DNA of 64,000 bases from Candidatus Aalborgicola bjergmarkensis. Its GTDB lineage: Bacteria > Pseudomonadota > Gammaproteobacteria > Burkholderiales > Burkholderiaceae_C. The translations under genes were made by a program, and so were the position numbers. The stretch lies in the NCBI GenBank assembly GCA_016708725.1, contig JADJFE010000001.1:62001-126000 (forward strand), read 5' to 3'. Position 1 is the stretch's first letter. Every line of letters begins with the position of its first letter. The notes below the pieces were generated by a model, which ran no database searches, was not told where the DNA came from, and was given only the letters and a program-made list of their open reading frames with translations. Of the stretch, positions 26,637-35,706 are shown in pieces.

Positions 26637-29009
26637 ATGAACACTTCAAAACTCTGGACCCTGGCATTCACCGCTGGTATTTTGACCGCTTGCGGCGGAG
26701 GAAACGCCCCAAGCGCAAACGTCACATTGCCGGAAAAAGCACGGTCTGCAGGGGTATCGGCTGCAGCATCCGGCCCTGCAAGCTGCAAAACTCCAAGCTA
26801 CGACGGGGATCAGGACAATGTGATGCGCGCCTACATTGCCTATTACGGCAGACCAGCGGATTCGGGAGGGTTTGCCTACTGGACCAACCGCGTTGCGGCA
26901 GCCGGTGGCAGTCTGAACAGCATCATGGCGGAGTTTGGTACCTCCAAGGAGTTCACCGACCGCTACGGAAGTTTAAGTTCGAGCGAACTGGTCACCAATA
27001 TCTACCGGCAACTCTTTGGCCGCAACCCCGAAGCAGGCGGTCTTGATTATTACGTCGGTGAACTGAATGCGGGGCGGAAAACGCTGCAGTCCATCACGCT
27101 GGACGTCCTGTTCGGGGCCAGCGGGAGCGATGCAACCATTGTGGCCAATCGCCTGGCCGTTGCCAAAACCTTTACCAGCGGATCGGGTTCGCAAAGCAAC
27201 TATCTCACCGAGGCCGATGGCAATGCCATGGCCGCGATTCTGGCCAGTGTGCAAGACGACAGCACCAGCGCCAATGCCGCCTGCGCCAGTTTTGATGCCA
27301 TGCTGGATGCACGCAGCGGCGGCCTGGTCAAGACGTTTACCGTGACCAAGTTCACCGACAGCAACAACGGAACCTGCGGCAGCGACTGCTCCTTGCGCGA
27401 AGCCGTGGCTGCAGCCAACGCCGCCGGTGGCCGTGCCGGAGTCATCCTGCCAGCAGGCACCTATACCGTCAACCAGGGGCAGTTGCTGGTCACAGGCCAG
27501 GTGCATGTGCATGGAGCCACTGGAACCACAGCAGCCAGCGTCATCATCGACGGTGGTGAACAAAATAGACTTTTTGGCCTGGAAGACCCCAATGCCCGAT
27601 TGGTTCTGAGCAAGCTGACCGTGCGCAACGGCAACAGCGATTACGGCGGTGCCATCCTGAACAAAGGCACGCTCATACTGGACAGGGTCACGCTCAGCGG
27701 CAACACAGCGCTCAATGGCGGGGCCATTCTCAACACCGGCAGTTTGACCGGCCTTGCGCTCAGCGTGAGTGGCAACCAGGCAAACAGCATCAATACCAAC
27801 ACGGGTTTCGGAGGCGGCCTGTATAACGAAGCGGGCAATTTTGGCCTCTTTGCCAGCCAGTTGACCAGCAACACGGCCAGATTCAACGGCGGCGCAATCT
27901 ATGCTGCGGGCAGCGGCACGGTTGTGAATACCACGCTGAACACCAACCAGTCCGGTGCCATAGGTGGCGGCATGGATACCCTGGGGACCGTCGCCATCGT
28001 CGGCTCGAAGTTCTTTGCCAATACCGGCAACGACGGCGGTGCCCTCTCCAGCCGCGAGTCCAGCGCCAAGGTAACAGTGACGACATCGACTTTTGAAGAC
28101 AACATTGCCAACGGCGTGGACTTGGGCGGCGGCGGCGCGGCATTCAACTACGCCGGAGTTCTAACCATCAGGGATTCCGTTTTCAAGCGCAACCAGGCCT
28201 ACGGCGAAGGCGGCGGGGCCATTGAAACCAACGGAGAGCTCCATCTCGCCAATGTCAGTCTGGATGGCAATACAGCCCAGATGCACACCAACCCCTTGCC
28301 AGACTCTGCACCCGGATTTGGGGGTGCGATTTTGATCATTGCCAACAGCCTGGTGACGATTGACACGGCGCAATTCACGCAAAACACCGCCGGCAACAGC
28401 GGCGGCGCCATCTACAACGACCAGAACACGCAGCTGACCATCACCAATAGCCAGTTCACCACCAATACCGCACAAGGGCTTTTTTCCGGCGGTGGCGGTT
28501 ATGGCGGGGCCATCATCAGTGAAGGCAATATGAGCCTGAGCAACTGTACGCTGTCTTCCAATACCAGCAAGGTCGCCGGCGGGGCCCTGAGCACCAAAAT
28601 CGGCATTGCCACCATCAGCAACAGCACAATCAGTGGCAATTCTTCCGTCAACGGCGGTGGCATTGTGGCGTACTCCGGCACACTGACAGCCACCGATCTG
28701 GTACTCAGCAACAACACCAGCACACAAGCCAGCGCAGGCTTGCTCAACGATCTGGCGCAAACCACGCTCACAAGCGTAAAAATAACCGGCAATACGGCCC
28801 AGACCTGGGGCGGTGGCTTTTCCAACAACAACACAATCGGTCAGGTCAGTCTGATCGGGTCGTCCATCAGCGCCAACACGGCCCCCGATGGCAGTGCTTT
28901 TGTGAATTTTGGCACGGTCAACGTGCGCAACAGCACCCTGTCAGGCACCTGCAACAACCACAAGACCGTCAACAACCAGGGCGGAAATACCAGCAGCTGC
29001 GCGCTGTGA
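26637..29009 (+). CDS. Lipoprotein with DUF4214, CSLREA motif and parallel beta-helix repeats
   Basis: Surface or periplasmic protein of 790 residues from the ATG at 26637 (GGAAG upstream; the in-frame TTG at 26625 is less likely). Signal peptide with lipobox LTACGGG, DUF4214 phycobilisome-linker-like domain (AYIAYYGRPADSGGFAYW; IYRQLFGRNPEAGGLDYY), then a CSLREA-type segment (TVTKFTDSNNGTC..CSLREAV) and about 500 residues of right-handed beta-helix repeats rich in GGAI.N and NTA, as in polymorphic membrane proteins. Such proteins are exported adhesin- or matrix-like; the function here is unknown. CDS repeats explain its unusual Gly/Asn/Thr content. Confidence 0.85.
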   Translation: MNTSKLWTLAFTAGILTACGGGNAPSANVTLPEKARSAGVSAAASGPASCKTPSYDGDQDNVMRAYIAYYGRPADSGGFAYWTNRVAAAGGSLNSIMAEFGTSKEFTDRYGSLSSSELVTNIYRQLFGRNPEAGGLDYYVGELNAGRKTLQSITLDVLFGASGSDATIVANRLAVAKTFTSGSGSQSNYLTEADGNAMAAILASVQDDSTSANAACASFDAMLDARSGGLVKTFTVTKFTDSNNGTCGSDCSLREAVAAANAAGGRAGVILPAGTYTVNQGQLLVTGQVHVHGATGTTAASVIIDGGEQNRLFGLEDPNARLVLSKLTVRNGNSDYGGAILNKGTLILDRVTLSGNTALNGGAILNTGSLTGLALSVSGNQANSINTNTGFGGGLYNEAGNFGLFASQLTSNTARFNGGAIYAAGSGTVVNTTLNTNQSGAIGGGMDTLGTVAIVGSKFFANTGNDGGALSSRESSAKVTVTTSTFEDNIANGVDLGGGGAAFNYAGVLTIRDSVFKRNQAYGEGGGAIETNGELHLANVSLDGNTAQMHTNPLPDSAPGFGGAILIIANSLVTIDTAQFTQNTAGNSGGAIYNDQNTQLTITNSQFTTNTAQGLFSGGGGYGGAIISEGNMSLSNCTLSSNTSKVAGGALSTKIGIATISNSTISGNSSVNGGGIVAYSGTLTATDLVLSNNTSTQASAGLLNDLAQTTLTSVKITGNTAQTWGGGFSNNNTIGQVSLIGSSISANTAPDGSAFVNFGTVNVRNSTLSGTCNNHKTVNNQGGNTSSCAL

Positions 29010-29039
29010 CACTTGGCTATGAGTCAGTACGAATCGACA

Positions 29040-29085
29040 TGCGGGGCTTATGGGATGTGCGGAGGCAGCTATTAAATTTGAAGCA
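29040..29085 (+). repeat. Interspersed repeat, family 1
   Basis: GGGCTTATGGGATGTGCGG followed by AGGCAGCTATTAAATTTGAA, between the lipoprotein and cyclase genes. Related to 62771-62832 and, more distantly, 1220-1271. Confidence 0.7.
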
Positions 29086-29102
29086 CTCGCTTAATCGTTT
29101 AC

Positions 29103-32100
29103 ATGACCTGCACCAGCTGCCATCACGCGTTGCCGGTTGACGCGAAATTCTGTCCGCACTGCGGCACGCCCATCGCCGGGTCTGCGCCAGATGACGGCCA
29201 GCGGCGCCATGCCAGCATCGTGTTTTCTGACCTGTCTGGCTATACCGCGCTCAACGAGCGGCTCGACCCCGAGGAGGTCGAGCTCATCATGCGGCGCATC
29301 AAGGAGACGGCGACGCGCATCGTCGGCAGCCATGGCGGGGTCATCAACCAGTTCGTCGGCGACGAGGTGGTCGCCCTGTTCGGCATACCGGTGGCGCGGC
29401 GTGACGATCCGGGGCGAGCGGTGCGGGCAGCGATCGCGCTGCACGCTGCGGTGCGCGCCATCGGCAAGGAGGTCGAACATCGCGTCGGGCATGCATTGAC
29501 GATGCACAGCGGCATCAACACCGGCTTGATCGTGGCACGGCGCAGCGATTCGCGCGACGGGCATTTCGCCCTCACCGGCGATACGGTGAACACCGGCGCA
29601 CGCCTGCTCGGGCTGGCCGCCGCCGACGAGGTCGTGATCGGTCCCGATACCTGGCGCGAAGTCGGCGCGCAGTTTTCCGTGACGGTCGGCGACCCGATCG
29701 AGGTCCGGGGCAAGGAACACCGGATCACGCCTTACCGGGTGGTCGGCGCGCTTGCCCCGGCCCCCCTGGCGCGCTTGCCCATCGTTGGCCGTGACCAGGA
29801 ACTGGTGCGCTTCGCGGCGCTGGCTGCACAGTGCAGCCAGCAGGGCCAGGGTGGTGTAGCGCTGGTACGCGGCGATCCGGGGATCGGCAAGACGCGTCTG
29901 GTGGCGGAGTTCAGCGAACTCGCGCAGCAGCACGGACTGGCCTGCCATGGCGCGGCGCTGCTCGATTTCAGCGTTGGCCGCAGCGGCGATGCCATGCGCA
30001 ACCTGATGCGCAGCCTGCTCGGCATCGCCGCCGACGCTGGCACCGACGACGGCCACAGGGCGCTGAACGAGGCCTTCGATGCCGGATGGATCGAACGCGA
30101 GCAGGAGCTACTCCTGTGCGAACTGCTCGACATTGCGCCGCCGCCGGAACTGCGTGCGCTCGACGCAGCGCTGACGGGTGCCGCGCGTGAACAGGGTGCC
30201 CGCGCCGCGATGGTCGGCCTGGTGCGCGCCACAGCACGGCGCCGGCCGCTGTTGCTGCTGGTCGAGGACGTGCATTGGGCCGATGCCGCGACGCTGGAGC
30301 GCATTGCGGCGCTGGCCGGCATTGCGGACGAAGTGCCACTGCTGCTGGTGCTGACCACACGCATCGACGGCGACCCGACGCGCTCCGGCTTGCGCGACAT
30401 GGTGTACGAGGGAGAGGTCAGCACATTCGATCTGGCACCGCTCGCCACCGAAGGCGCGGTTGCGCTGGCCGCGCGCTTTGCCGACATGGATGCCGGGACG
30501 ATGCGCGACATCGTTGCGCGCGCCGAGGGCAATCCGCTTTTCCTCGAACAACTGCTGCTGAATGTTGGCCGTTCGGTCGAAGCCGCCCTGCCGGGCTCGA
30601 TCCAGGCGCTGGTGCTGGCGCGCCTGGACCAGTTGCCGGTCGCCATGCGGCAGCTGTTCCAGGCGGCTGCGGTACTTGGTCAGCGCTTTTCGCTGGAGGC
30701 CTTGCGCCACCTGATGATGGATACATCCTGTGATTGCGACGACCTCGTCGCCCGCCAGTTGCTGCGTCCGGCGGGCGCCGACTGGATGTTCAGCCACGCC
30801 CTGATCCGCGACGGCGCCTACGAGTCACTACTGAAATCGCGCCGCCGCGAATTGCATGCGCGAGCCGCCGAGTGGTTCACCACGCGCGATCCGGGCCTTT
30901 GCGCCGAGCACTTTGATCTTGCCGGCGACGCCCGGGCGGCTGGCGCCTATCTTGCCGCCAGCAACTCCGAGGCGCAGCGCTACCGCTACGCGCGTGCCGT
31001 GACGCTGGCCGAGCGCGGCCTGGCCCTGGCGCGCGAGCCCGGTGAGCGCCACGCCCTGGGCCTCATGCGCGCCCGCATGCTGCTCGATGGCGGACGCGCC
31101 CAGGAGGCCATCGCCGCAGCGAGCGAGACGCTGGCCCATGCAACCAAACCCGCCGAACGCGCTGCGAGCCTGATCCTGCAGGCGGCGGCGATGCGCATCG
31201 TCGACCGGGCGGATGACGCGCTGGCGGCGCTGGCACAAGCCGAGCCGCTGGCACGCGAGGCGGGCTCGGTGCTCGACCTGGCGCACCTGCACCATCTGCG
31301 CGGCGGCTTCTATTTTGTCCTTGGCCGCAGTGCAGACTGCCTGCGCGAACACGAGGCAGCGCGGACGTTTGCCCGCGCCGCCGGCTCGGTCGAAGCCGAG
31401 GCCAACGCGCTATCGGGCCTGGGCGATGCGAGCTACGCGAGCGGGCGCATGCGTACCGCCAACGAGCGCTTTTGCGTCTGCGTGCAGCTGGCACAAGGTA
31501 ATGGCCTGGGTCGCATCGAAGTCGCCAACAAACACATGCTGGCCTGGACCCTGCACTATCTGGGGCGTCTCGACGAGGCGCTGGCCGTCGGTGCGGACGT
31601 GGTGGACATGGCCCGACGGGTATCGGTGCAGCGCACCGAAGCCGTCGCCCGGCAGACGATGGCCTACATCCAGGGCTGGCTGATGGGCAACCTGGCGCCT
31701 GCCTACGCGCATCTGGACCGTGCGCTGGTGCTGGCGCGCGCACTCGGTGCGACGCGCTTCGAGGTGCAAAACCTGGTGTTCCGCGCCCAACTCGAACTGC
31801 GTAGCGGCCACCGCGAGAGCGCGCTGACGCTGGCGCGCGAGGCGCTGACACAATGTCGGGCCACAGCCAAGGATTTCATCGGCCCGACTGCGCTCGGCGT
31901 GCTGGCCCAGATCACCACCGACGTTGATGAGCGACAGCAAGCGCTTGCCGAGGGCGAGGCGCTGCTGGCCGGTGGCAGTATCAGCCACAACCATTTCGAT
32001 TTCCACGCCTGCGCCATCGACGCCAGCCTGGAAGCGCGCGACTTCGCTGCCGTCGAACGCTACTGCGCCGCCCTGGAGCGCTACACCGTGGCGGAGCCAA

Positions 32101-32309
32101 TACCCTGGAGCACGCTCGCCATCACCCGTGGTCGCCTGCTGGCACGCCATGGGCGCTGCGAAACCGGCACCGATCTGGAAAGCGCCTTGCACGCCCTGCG
32201 CGCGCAAACGGCGCGGCTAGGATTCGATGTCTGGCTGCCGGCCCTGGATGCGACCATTTTGCGCTTACCACCCCATTGTGGCATGGCACATACAGGCTAT
32301 TTTGAATAG
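29103..32309 (+). CDS. Zinc-ribbon class III nucleotide cyclase - AAA ATPase - TPR protein
   Basis: 1068 residues, cytoplasmic. N-terminal zinc ribbon (Cys3, Cys6, Cys17, Cys20), class III adenylate/guanylate cyclase domain (about 36-205, with VFSDLSGYT and FVGDEVVALFG metal-binding region), AAA_16/STAND ATPase (Walker A GDPGIGKT near 258-265; Walker B LLLLVEDVHWAD), and a long C-terminal TPR-like helical region. Family members couple signal-dependent ATPase oligomerisation to cyclase activity; the signal is unknown. The gene is visibly richer in G+C than its neighbours, suggesting separate ancestry. Its last residues (about ATILRLPPHCGMAHTGYFE) are encoded by an interspersed repeat, so the native C-terminus may be altered. 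Confidence 0.9.
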   Translation: MTCTSCHHALPVDAKFCPHCGTPIAGSAPDDGQRRHASIVFSDLSGYTALNERLDPEEVELIMRRIKETATRIVGSHGGVINQFVGDEVVALFGIPVARRDDPGRAVRAAIALHAAVRAIGKEVEHRVGHALTMHSGINTGLIVARRSDSRDGHFALTGDTVNTGARLLGLAAADEVVIGPDTWREVGAQFSVTVGDPIEVRGKEHRITPYRVVGALAPAPLARLPIVGRDQELVRFAALAAQCSQQGQGGVALVRGDPGIGKTRLVAEFSELAQQHGLACHGAALLDFSVGRSGDAMRNLMRSLLGIAADAGTDDGHRALNEAFDAGWIEREQELLLCELLDIAPPPELRALDAALTGAAREQGARAAMVGLVRATARRRPLLLLVEDVHWADAATLERIAALAGIADEVPLLLVLTTRIDGDPTRSGLRDMVYEGEVSTFDLAPLATEGAVALAARFADMDAGTMRDIVARAEGNPLFLEQLLLNVGRSVEAALPGSIQALVLARLDQLPVAMRQLFQAAAVLGQRFSLEALRHLMMDTSCDCDDLVARQLLRPAGADWMFSHALIRDGAYESLLKSRRRELHARAAEWFTTRDPGLCAEHFDLAGDARAAGAYLAASNSEAQRYRYARAVTLAERGLALAREPGERHALGLMRARMLLDGGRAQEAIAAASETLAHATKPAERAASLILQAAAMRIVDRADDALAALAQAEPLAREAGSVLDLAHLHHLRGGFYFVLGRSADCLREHEAARTFARAAGSVEAEANALSGLGDASYASGRMRTANERFCVCVQLAQGNGLGRIEVANKHMLAWTLHYLGRLDEALAVGADVVDMARRVSVQRTEAVARQTMAYIQGWLMGNLAPAYAHLDRALVLARALGATRFEVQNLVFRAQLELRSGHRESALTLAREALTQCRATAKDFIGPTALGVLAQITTDVDERQQALAEGEALLAGGSISHNHFDFHACAIDASLEARDFAAVERYCAALERYTVAEPIPWSTLAITRGRLLARHGRCETGTDLESALHALRAQTARLGFDVWLPALDATILRLPPHCGMAHTGYFE

Positions 32310-32400
32310 ACAATCTGGCGCTATCCCTTATGAATACAGCGGGAGCAGCTACTTTAACAATAGCATCTCCGCAAACCCTCATAACCGGACGAGGCCCAGA
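32254..32400 (+). repeat. Interspersed repeat, family 2, overlapping the cyclase gene 3' end
   Basis: CATTTTGCGCTTACC through CATAACCGGACGAGGCCC. The same order of segments is seen at 39399-39654, 40142-40397 and 47772-47988. It supplies the stop codon of the cyclase gene. Confidence 0.8.
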
Positions 32401-33742
32401 TGCAAGAACAGGTAGAGCTAATGTGGCTACCTCTCGTCCAACCCACGCCCAAAAATGTGTCTATAAATTCCGGCAATCTGCTCAGCCTCTGGAAGTCGGA
32501 TTTCTTGCGCCGCTGCATGCGCAGCGCGCAACAGACTGTCGATCTCGGGGCGATCAACCTCGTGCCCACGCATCGCGTAGATTTGGGCCAGATTCGTTCG
32601 AGCAACCAATAGTGAGCGCACGTCGCCCAGGCGCTCATAGACGGGTAGTTGTTCCTCCCGGCGGATGCGCAGCGCCTCGTCGAGCTGGCCACGGGCTTGC
32701 AGGATGTGGCGTGGGCTGGGCGGGCCGCGTCAGGGTGCCGTGGGCGCCGTGGGTGCCGGGGCTACCGTCGCCAGGATGTAGCCTTCGAGCGTGCGCACCA
32801 CCGGGTGGCTGCGGCGCCACTTGCCATCGTTGTACTGGAGCAGCGCCGGGCGGTGCAGCAGCAAGCCTGTCAGTGCGGCCCACCCGGCTTCGCACCGACT
32901 GCCATTGCGCTCTTGCAGCTTGATCATGGGTAACACCATGTCGGCATCCAGCTTGCCGCCCAATCGACCGTCGTATTTAAGATCCAGCGGTGCTGTATAA
33001 ATCGCCAGGGTCTGGATGGCCAGCAACTGTTCCGCATCTTGCACGAAGAACTGCTGCGTGTCCTCGCCCCGCATTTTGTCGGTGCCGTCCAGCAATAGTA
33101 CGACGCGCTCGGCACGCCCGGCTTTTTTCAGTTCAGCTTCGGCGGCACGGATCAGATGATTGAAAGCTGCCGCCAGCGCGGTGAAGTGGTTGCGAATCTC
33201 TTGGCGCCACTCGCTCTTCTGACTGGAACCCGTCTTGAACGCGCTGGTGAATCCGGCAAACAGCTTCACCAGCCCCGCAATGCCGCCCCCCGCTTCCACG
33301 CCGGTTTTAAGCTCGGCGCTCAGCTCGCGGGTTTTGGTGTCGGTCCTGATGGTGGAGGAAAACCAATTGCGCACCGGGGCCAAAACAGCGTCATCCAGCG
33401 TGTAGCCATCGGCATGCATGCGCTCCAGCAGCGCCTGCGCCATGGCCATCAACGCTTCGGTGTAATGCAGGTTGTTGCGGTCAAGCTTGGCCAGTACATC
33501 GACCTCGACCACATAGAAGCGTCTGGACTGATTGAGCCGACCTGCGTAGCGGCGCAGTTCGGTGGTTTTGCCACTGCCAATATGGCCAAAGAAAAGCACA
33601 TGCTTCTCATCCGGGGCAAAAAAGGCATTGCTGACGGGGTCCCAGCCAAATTTTCGGGCCAGTTGCGCAAAGGTCTTCTCGCTCCCGCGTGCTGCTTCTG
33701 TGTCCACATAGCGCGGGTCGCCATCAGGCAGGGCTTCTTCAT

Positions 33743-35330
33743 ATTGGACTTTGGATAAATTGGAGCAATACGCAGCCACTTGCCGATACTTGTTACATGG
33801 GGATCAGGATGGAGGTGTGCGATGTGCGAACGTAGCGATATTTTCAAAGCCTTTCGGCAACAAATTCACGACGGATTTGATTTTTGTGCAGATTCACTGA
33901 TGAACTTGATTGACAGCCTGAGCGGCAGGCAAAATGCACAGTCGGTAGCGGAGTTGTCACTTGAACCATTATTTGATCGAAAGTACAGCAGTCTGTACAA
34001 GGCAATAAGCAGCGCATTTGTGCCTGAGAATAAGGAAGAAGCCGCCAAGGAGCGTCAGAAAAAGGTACTGGAACAGGTTAAGAGTTTATTGCCGGCCTTT
34101 GTCAAGCCATCGAAGCATCCATTTTGGTTGACTGCGATAGATGCGACACCGGCACTGCGTCCGTATTCAAACTGTCTTGCTGACCGAAGCATCACGTACT
34201 ACCCGAATCCTGCACCAGGTAACAAGCCAATCGGTGTAGGACACAGCTACTCGGTGTTGGCGCTACTGCCTGAACGTGAAACCCACGCCCCGCCTTGGGT
34301 GGTTCCCCTAAGTTGCCAAAGGATTACGACACAGCAAAGCGCCAATGAGGTTGCCGCAAAACAAATGACAGCCCTGCTGAGTGAGCCAGGATTGCCGTTT
34401 GGAATTGAATTGACGGTCAACGCAGCCGACTCAGGGTACAGCAAAGCACCTTACCTTGGGGCTGTCGGTGGCTTTCCCAATCACGTGGAGGTAGTCCGGT
34501 CTGCGAAAAACCGCCGATTTTTCCAAGTTGCAGCAACACCTGAAGTTCATCCCGTGCATGTAGGTCGTCCCAAGAAATTCGGTGTGGTGTTCGATCTCAA
34601 GGATGAAACGACGTGGGGAGAGACTGTAGAGGAAACCGAAATGGATTGGCAAACTGCCTCGGGACGGCCGCTGAAAATTAAGCTACAGCGTTGGAACACC
34701 TTGTTGATGCGTGGCAAGAAAAATATCCCCATGCATGAGCATCCTTTCGACCTGATTCGAGCACGGGTGTTTGATCTTTCGGGCAAATTGGTGTTCGCCC
34801 GCTCCATGTGGTTAATCGTTATGGGAAACAGACGCGCAGAAATCAGCACCGTAGCGGCGTATGAAGCCTATCGTCAGCGCTACGATCTGGAGCATTTCTT
34901 CCGTTTTGGAAAAAACAAACTACTCATGGATAGTTTTCAAACGCCAACGCTCGAACACGAGGAAAATTGGTGGTGCTTGGCTTGCCTGGCGTACGTTCAA
35001 CTTTGGCTGGCAGCACACCTTTGCTGCCCATTGCCAAAACCCTGGGAACGCTACCTGCCCGAATTCAAAGAACATCGTTTACCCAGCCCATCCCAGGTCC
35101 AACGTGACTATGGGCGAATTATTCGGCAGTTTGGGACACCGGCATGCCCACGCAAACCCCGTGGAAATTCACCAGGACGACCAAAAGGTGCATCACAATG
35201 CAAGCGTAAACGCGAACCGATAGTTTTTAAGCGCAGCAAACCATCGAAAGTCGTGACTTCTGGCTGAAGTTGCAGAAAATATTGGGCAGCTCCGGCAAGA
35301 GCTGTGGAATTTTTTTGTCCAAAGTCCAAT
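33743..35330 (+). mobile_element. IS4-type insertion sequence, 1588 bp, with TCAT target duplication
   Basis: Ends carry inverted repeats: ATTGGACTTTGGA at 33743 and its complement ending at 35330, with weaker match continuing. TCAT flanks both sides (33739-33742 and 35331-35334). One transposase gene fills the element. The element interrupts the ATPase gene in codon-exact fashion, so the insertion is recent enough to be reversed on paper. Confidence 0.9.
33822..35267 (+). CDS. DDE transposase with IS4-type YREK signature
   Basis: 481 residues from the ATG at 33822, chosen because GGAGG lies six bases upstream; the frame stays open to 33780. Catalyses cut-and-paste transposition. DDE candidates are in AIDATPALRP, NAADSGY and the C-terminal YREK motif, where YRQRYDLEHFFRFGK fits Y-x2-R-x3-E-x6-K exactly. 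A basic C-terminal tail (CKRKREPIVFKRSK) follows. It looks full-length, so the element may still be active. The IS701/IS4 group is suggested by the four-base target duplication; exact family needs comparison. Confidence 0.9.
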   Translation: MCERSDIFKAFRQQIHDGFDFCADSLMNLIDSLSGRQNAQSVAELSLEPLFDRKYSSLYKAISSAFVPENKEEAAKERQKKVLEQVKSLLPAFVKPSKHPFWLTAIDATPALRPYSNCLADRSITYYPNPAPGNKPIGVGHSYSVLALLPERETHAPPWVVPLSCQRITTQQSANEVAAKQMTALLSEPGLPFGIELTVNAADSGYSKAPYLGAVGGFPNHVEVVRSAKNRRFFQVAATPEVHPVHVGRPKKFGVVFDLKDETTWGETVEETEMDWQTASGRPLKIKLQRWNTLLMRGKKNIPMHEHPFDLIRARVFDLSGKLVFARSMWLIVMGNRRAEISTVAAYEAYRQRYDLEHFFRFGKNKLLMDSFQTPTLEHEENWWCLACLAYVQLWLAAHLCCPLPKPWERYLPEFKEHRLPSPSQVQRDYGRIIRQFGTPACPRKPRGNSPGRPKGASQCKRKREPIVFKRSKPSKVVTSG

Positions 35331-35488
35331 TCATAGTCAATTTTCTGCAAAACCTGAAGAATGTGTTTCGGCGGTTGGTATGGCATAGATGACATGGATG
35401 GCATAGTGGCGCCGATTTTATGTTGCCATCACCGTAGCGGGTGCGATGCAGGGTGATGGGGAGAGTTTCTCATGCGCATCGGATCAAT

Positions 35489-35570
35489 ACCGCTGACAAC
35501 GCTCTTATTTCGAGAGCTGTTCCCGCTTTTCACACGGGGGTTACGGCCTGTTTTGGCATCAAAAACACCC
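35489..35570 (+). repeat. Interspersed repeat, family 2, first module only
   Basis: CCGCTGACAACGCTCTTATT through GGCATCAAAAACACCC, shared with 39399-39480 and, with changes, 40142-40230. It sits between the divergent broken ATPase gene and the two-ATPase operon. Confidence 0.8.
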
Positions 35571-35644
35571 GTGGGCGCTGTGTGAGCGGGTGATTGGCGC
35601 ATTGCGCCCGGTCGGGTTGCCTTGGCTGTCGCTCACTCTGCCAA

Positions 35645-35681
35645 TTGGCGAAGTGAAGTTGGTACGTTATAATTAACGTAC
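35645..35681 (+). promoter_or_regulatory. Sigma-70 promoter with overlapping 20-bp palindromic operator
   Basis: -35 TTGGCG (35645-35650), 17-bp spacer, perfect -10 TATAAT (35668-35673). The -10 is embedded in a perfect inverted repeat, GTACGTTA - TAAT - TAACGTAC (35662-35681). A dimeric repressor bound here would block the promoter of the downstream ATPase operon. The regulator is not identified. Confidence 0.75.
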
Positions 35682-35706
35682 GTCCAAAATAACATACTTT
35701 AATATC

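Larger units (their letters stand above)
32427..35404 (-). pseudogene. ATPase-TPR gene broken by an insertion sequence and an in-frame stop
   Basis: Removing the insertion sequence at 33743-35330 with one TCAT copy restores a single frame of 462 codons from ATG 35404 to the stop at 32427: MPSMSSMPYQPPKH.., LQKIDYE joined to EALPDGDPRYVD, P-loop GHIGSGKTTELRR, Walker B-like VVLLLDGTDK, then a TPR tail (QARGQLDEALRIRR, YERLGDVRSLL). One in-frame TGA (32730-32732) interrupts it in a Pro/Ala linker before the TPR part. The stretch 32730-33779 remains open and could be translated from a GTG inside IS DNA. It resembles ATP-binding NLR/STAND-like TPR proteins. It is probably inactive here. Confidence 0.88.

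Noticed and set aside
32730..33779. A complete stand-alone ATPase gene
   Set aside because: Its first codons come from the insertion sequence end, and excision of the element restores a longer N-terminus from the other side.
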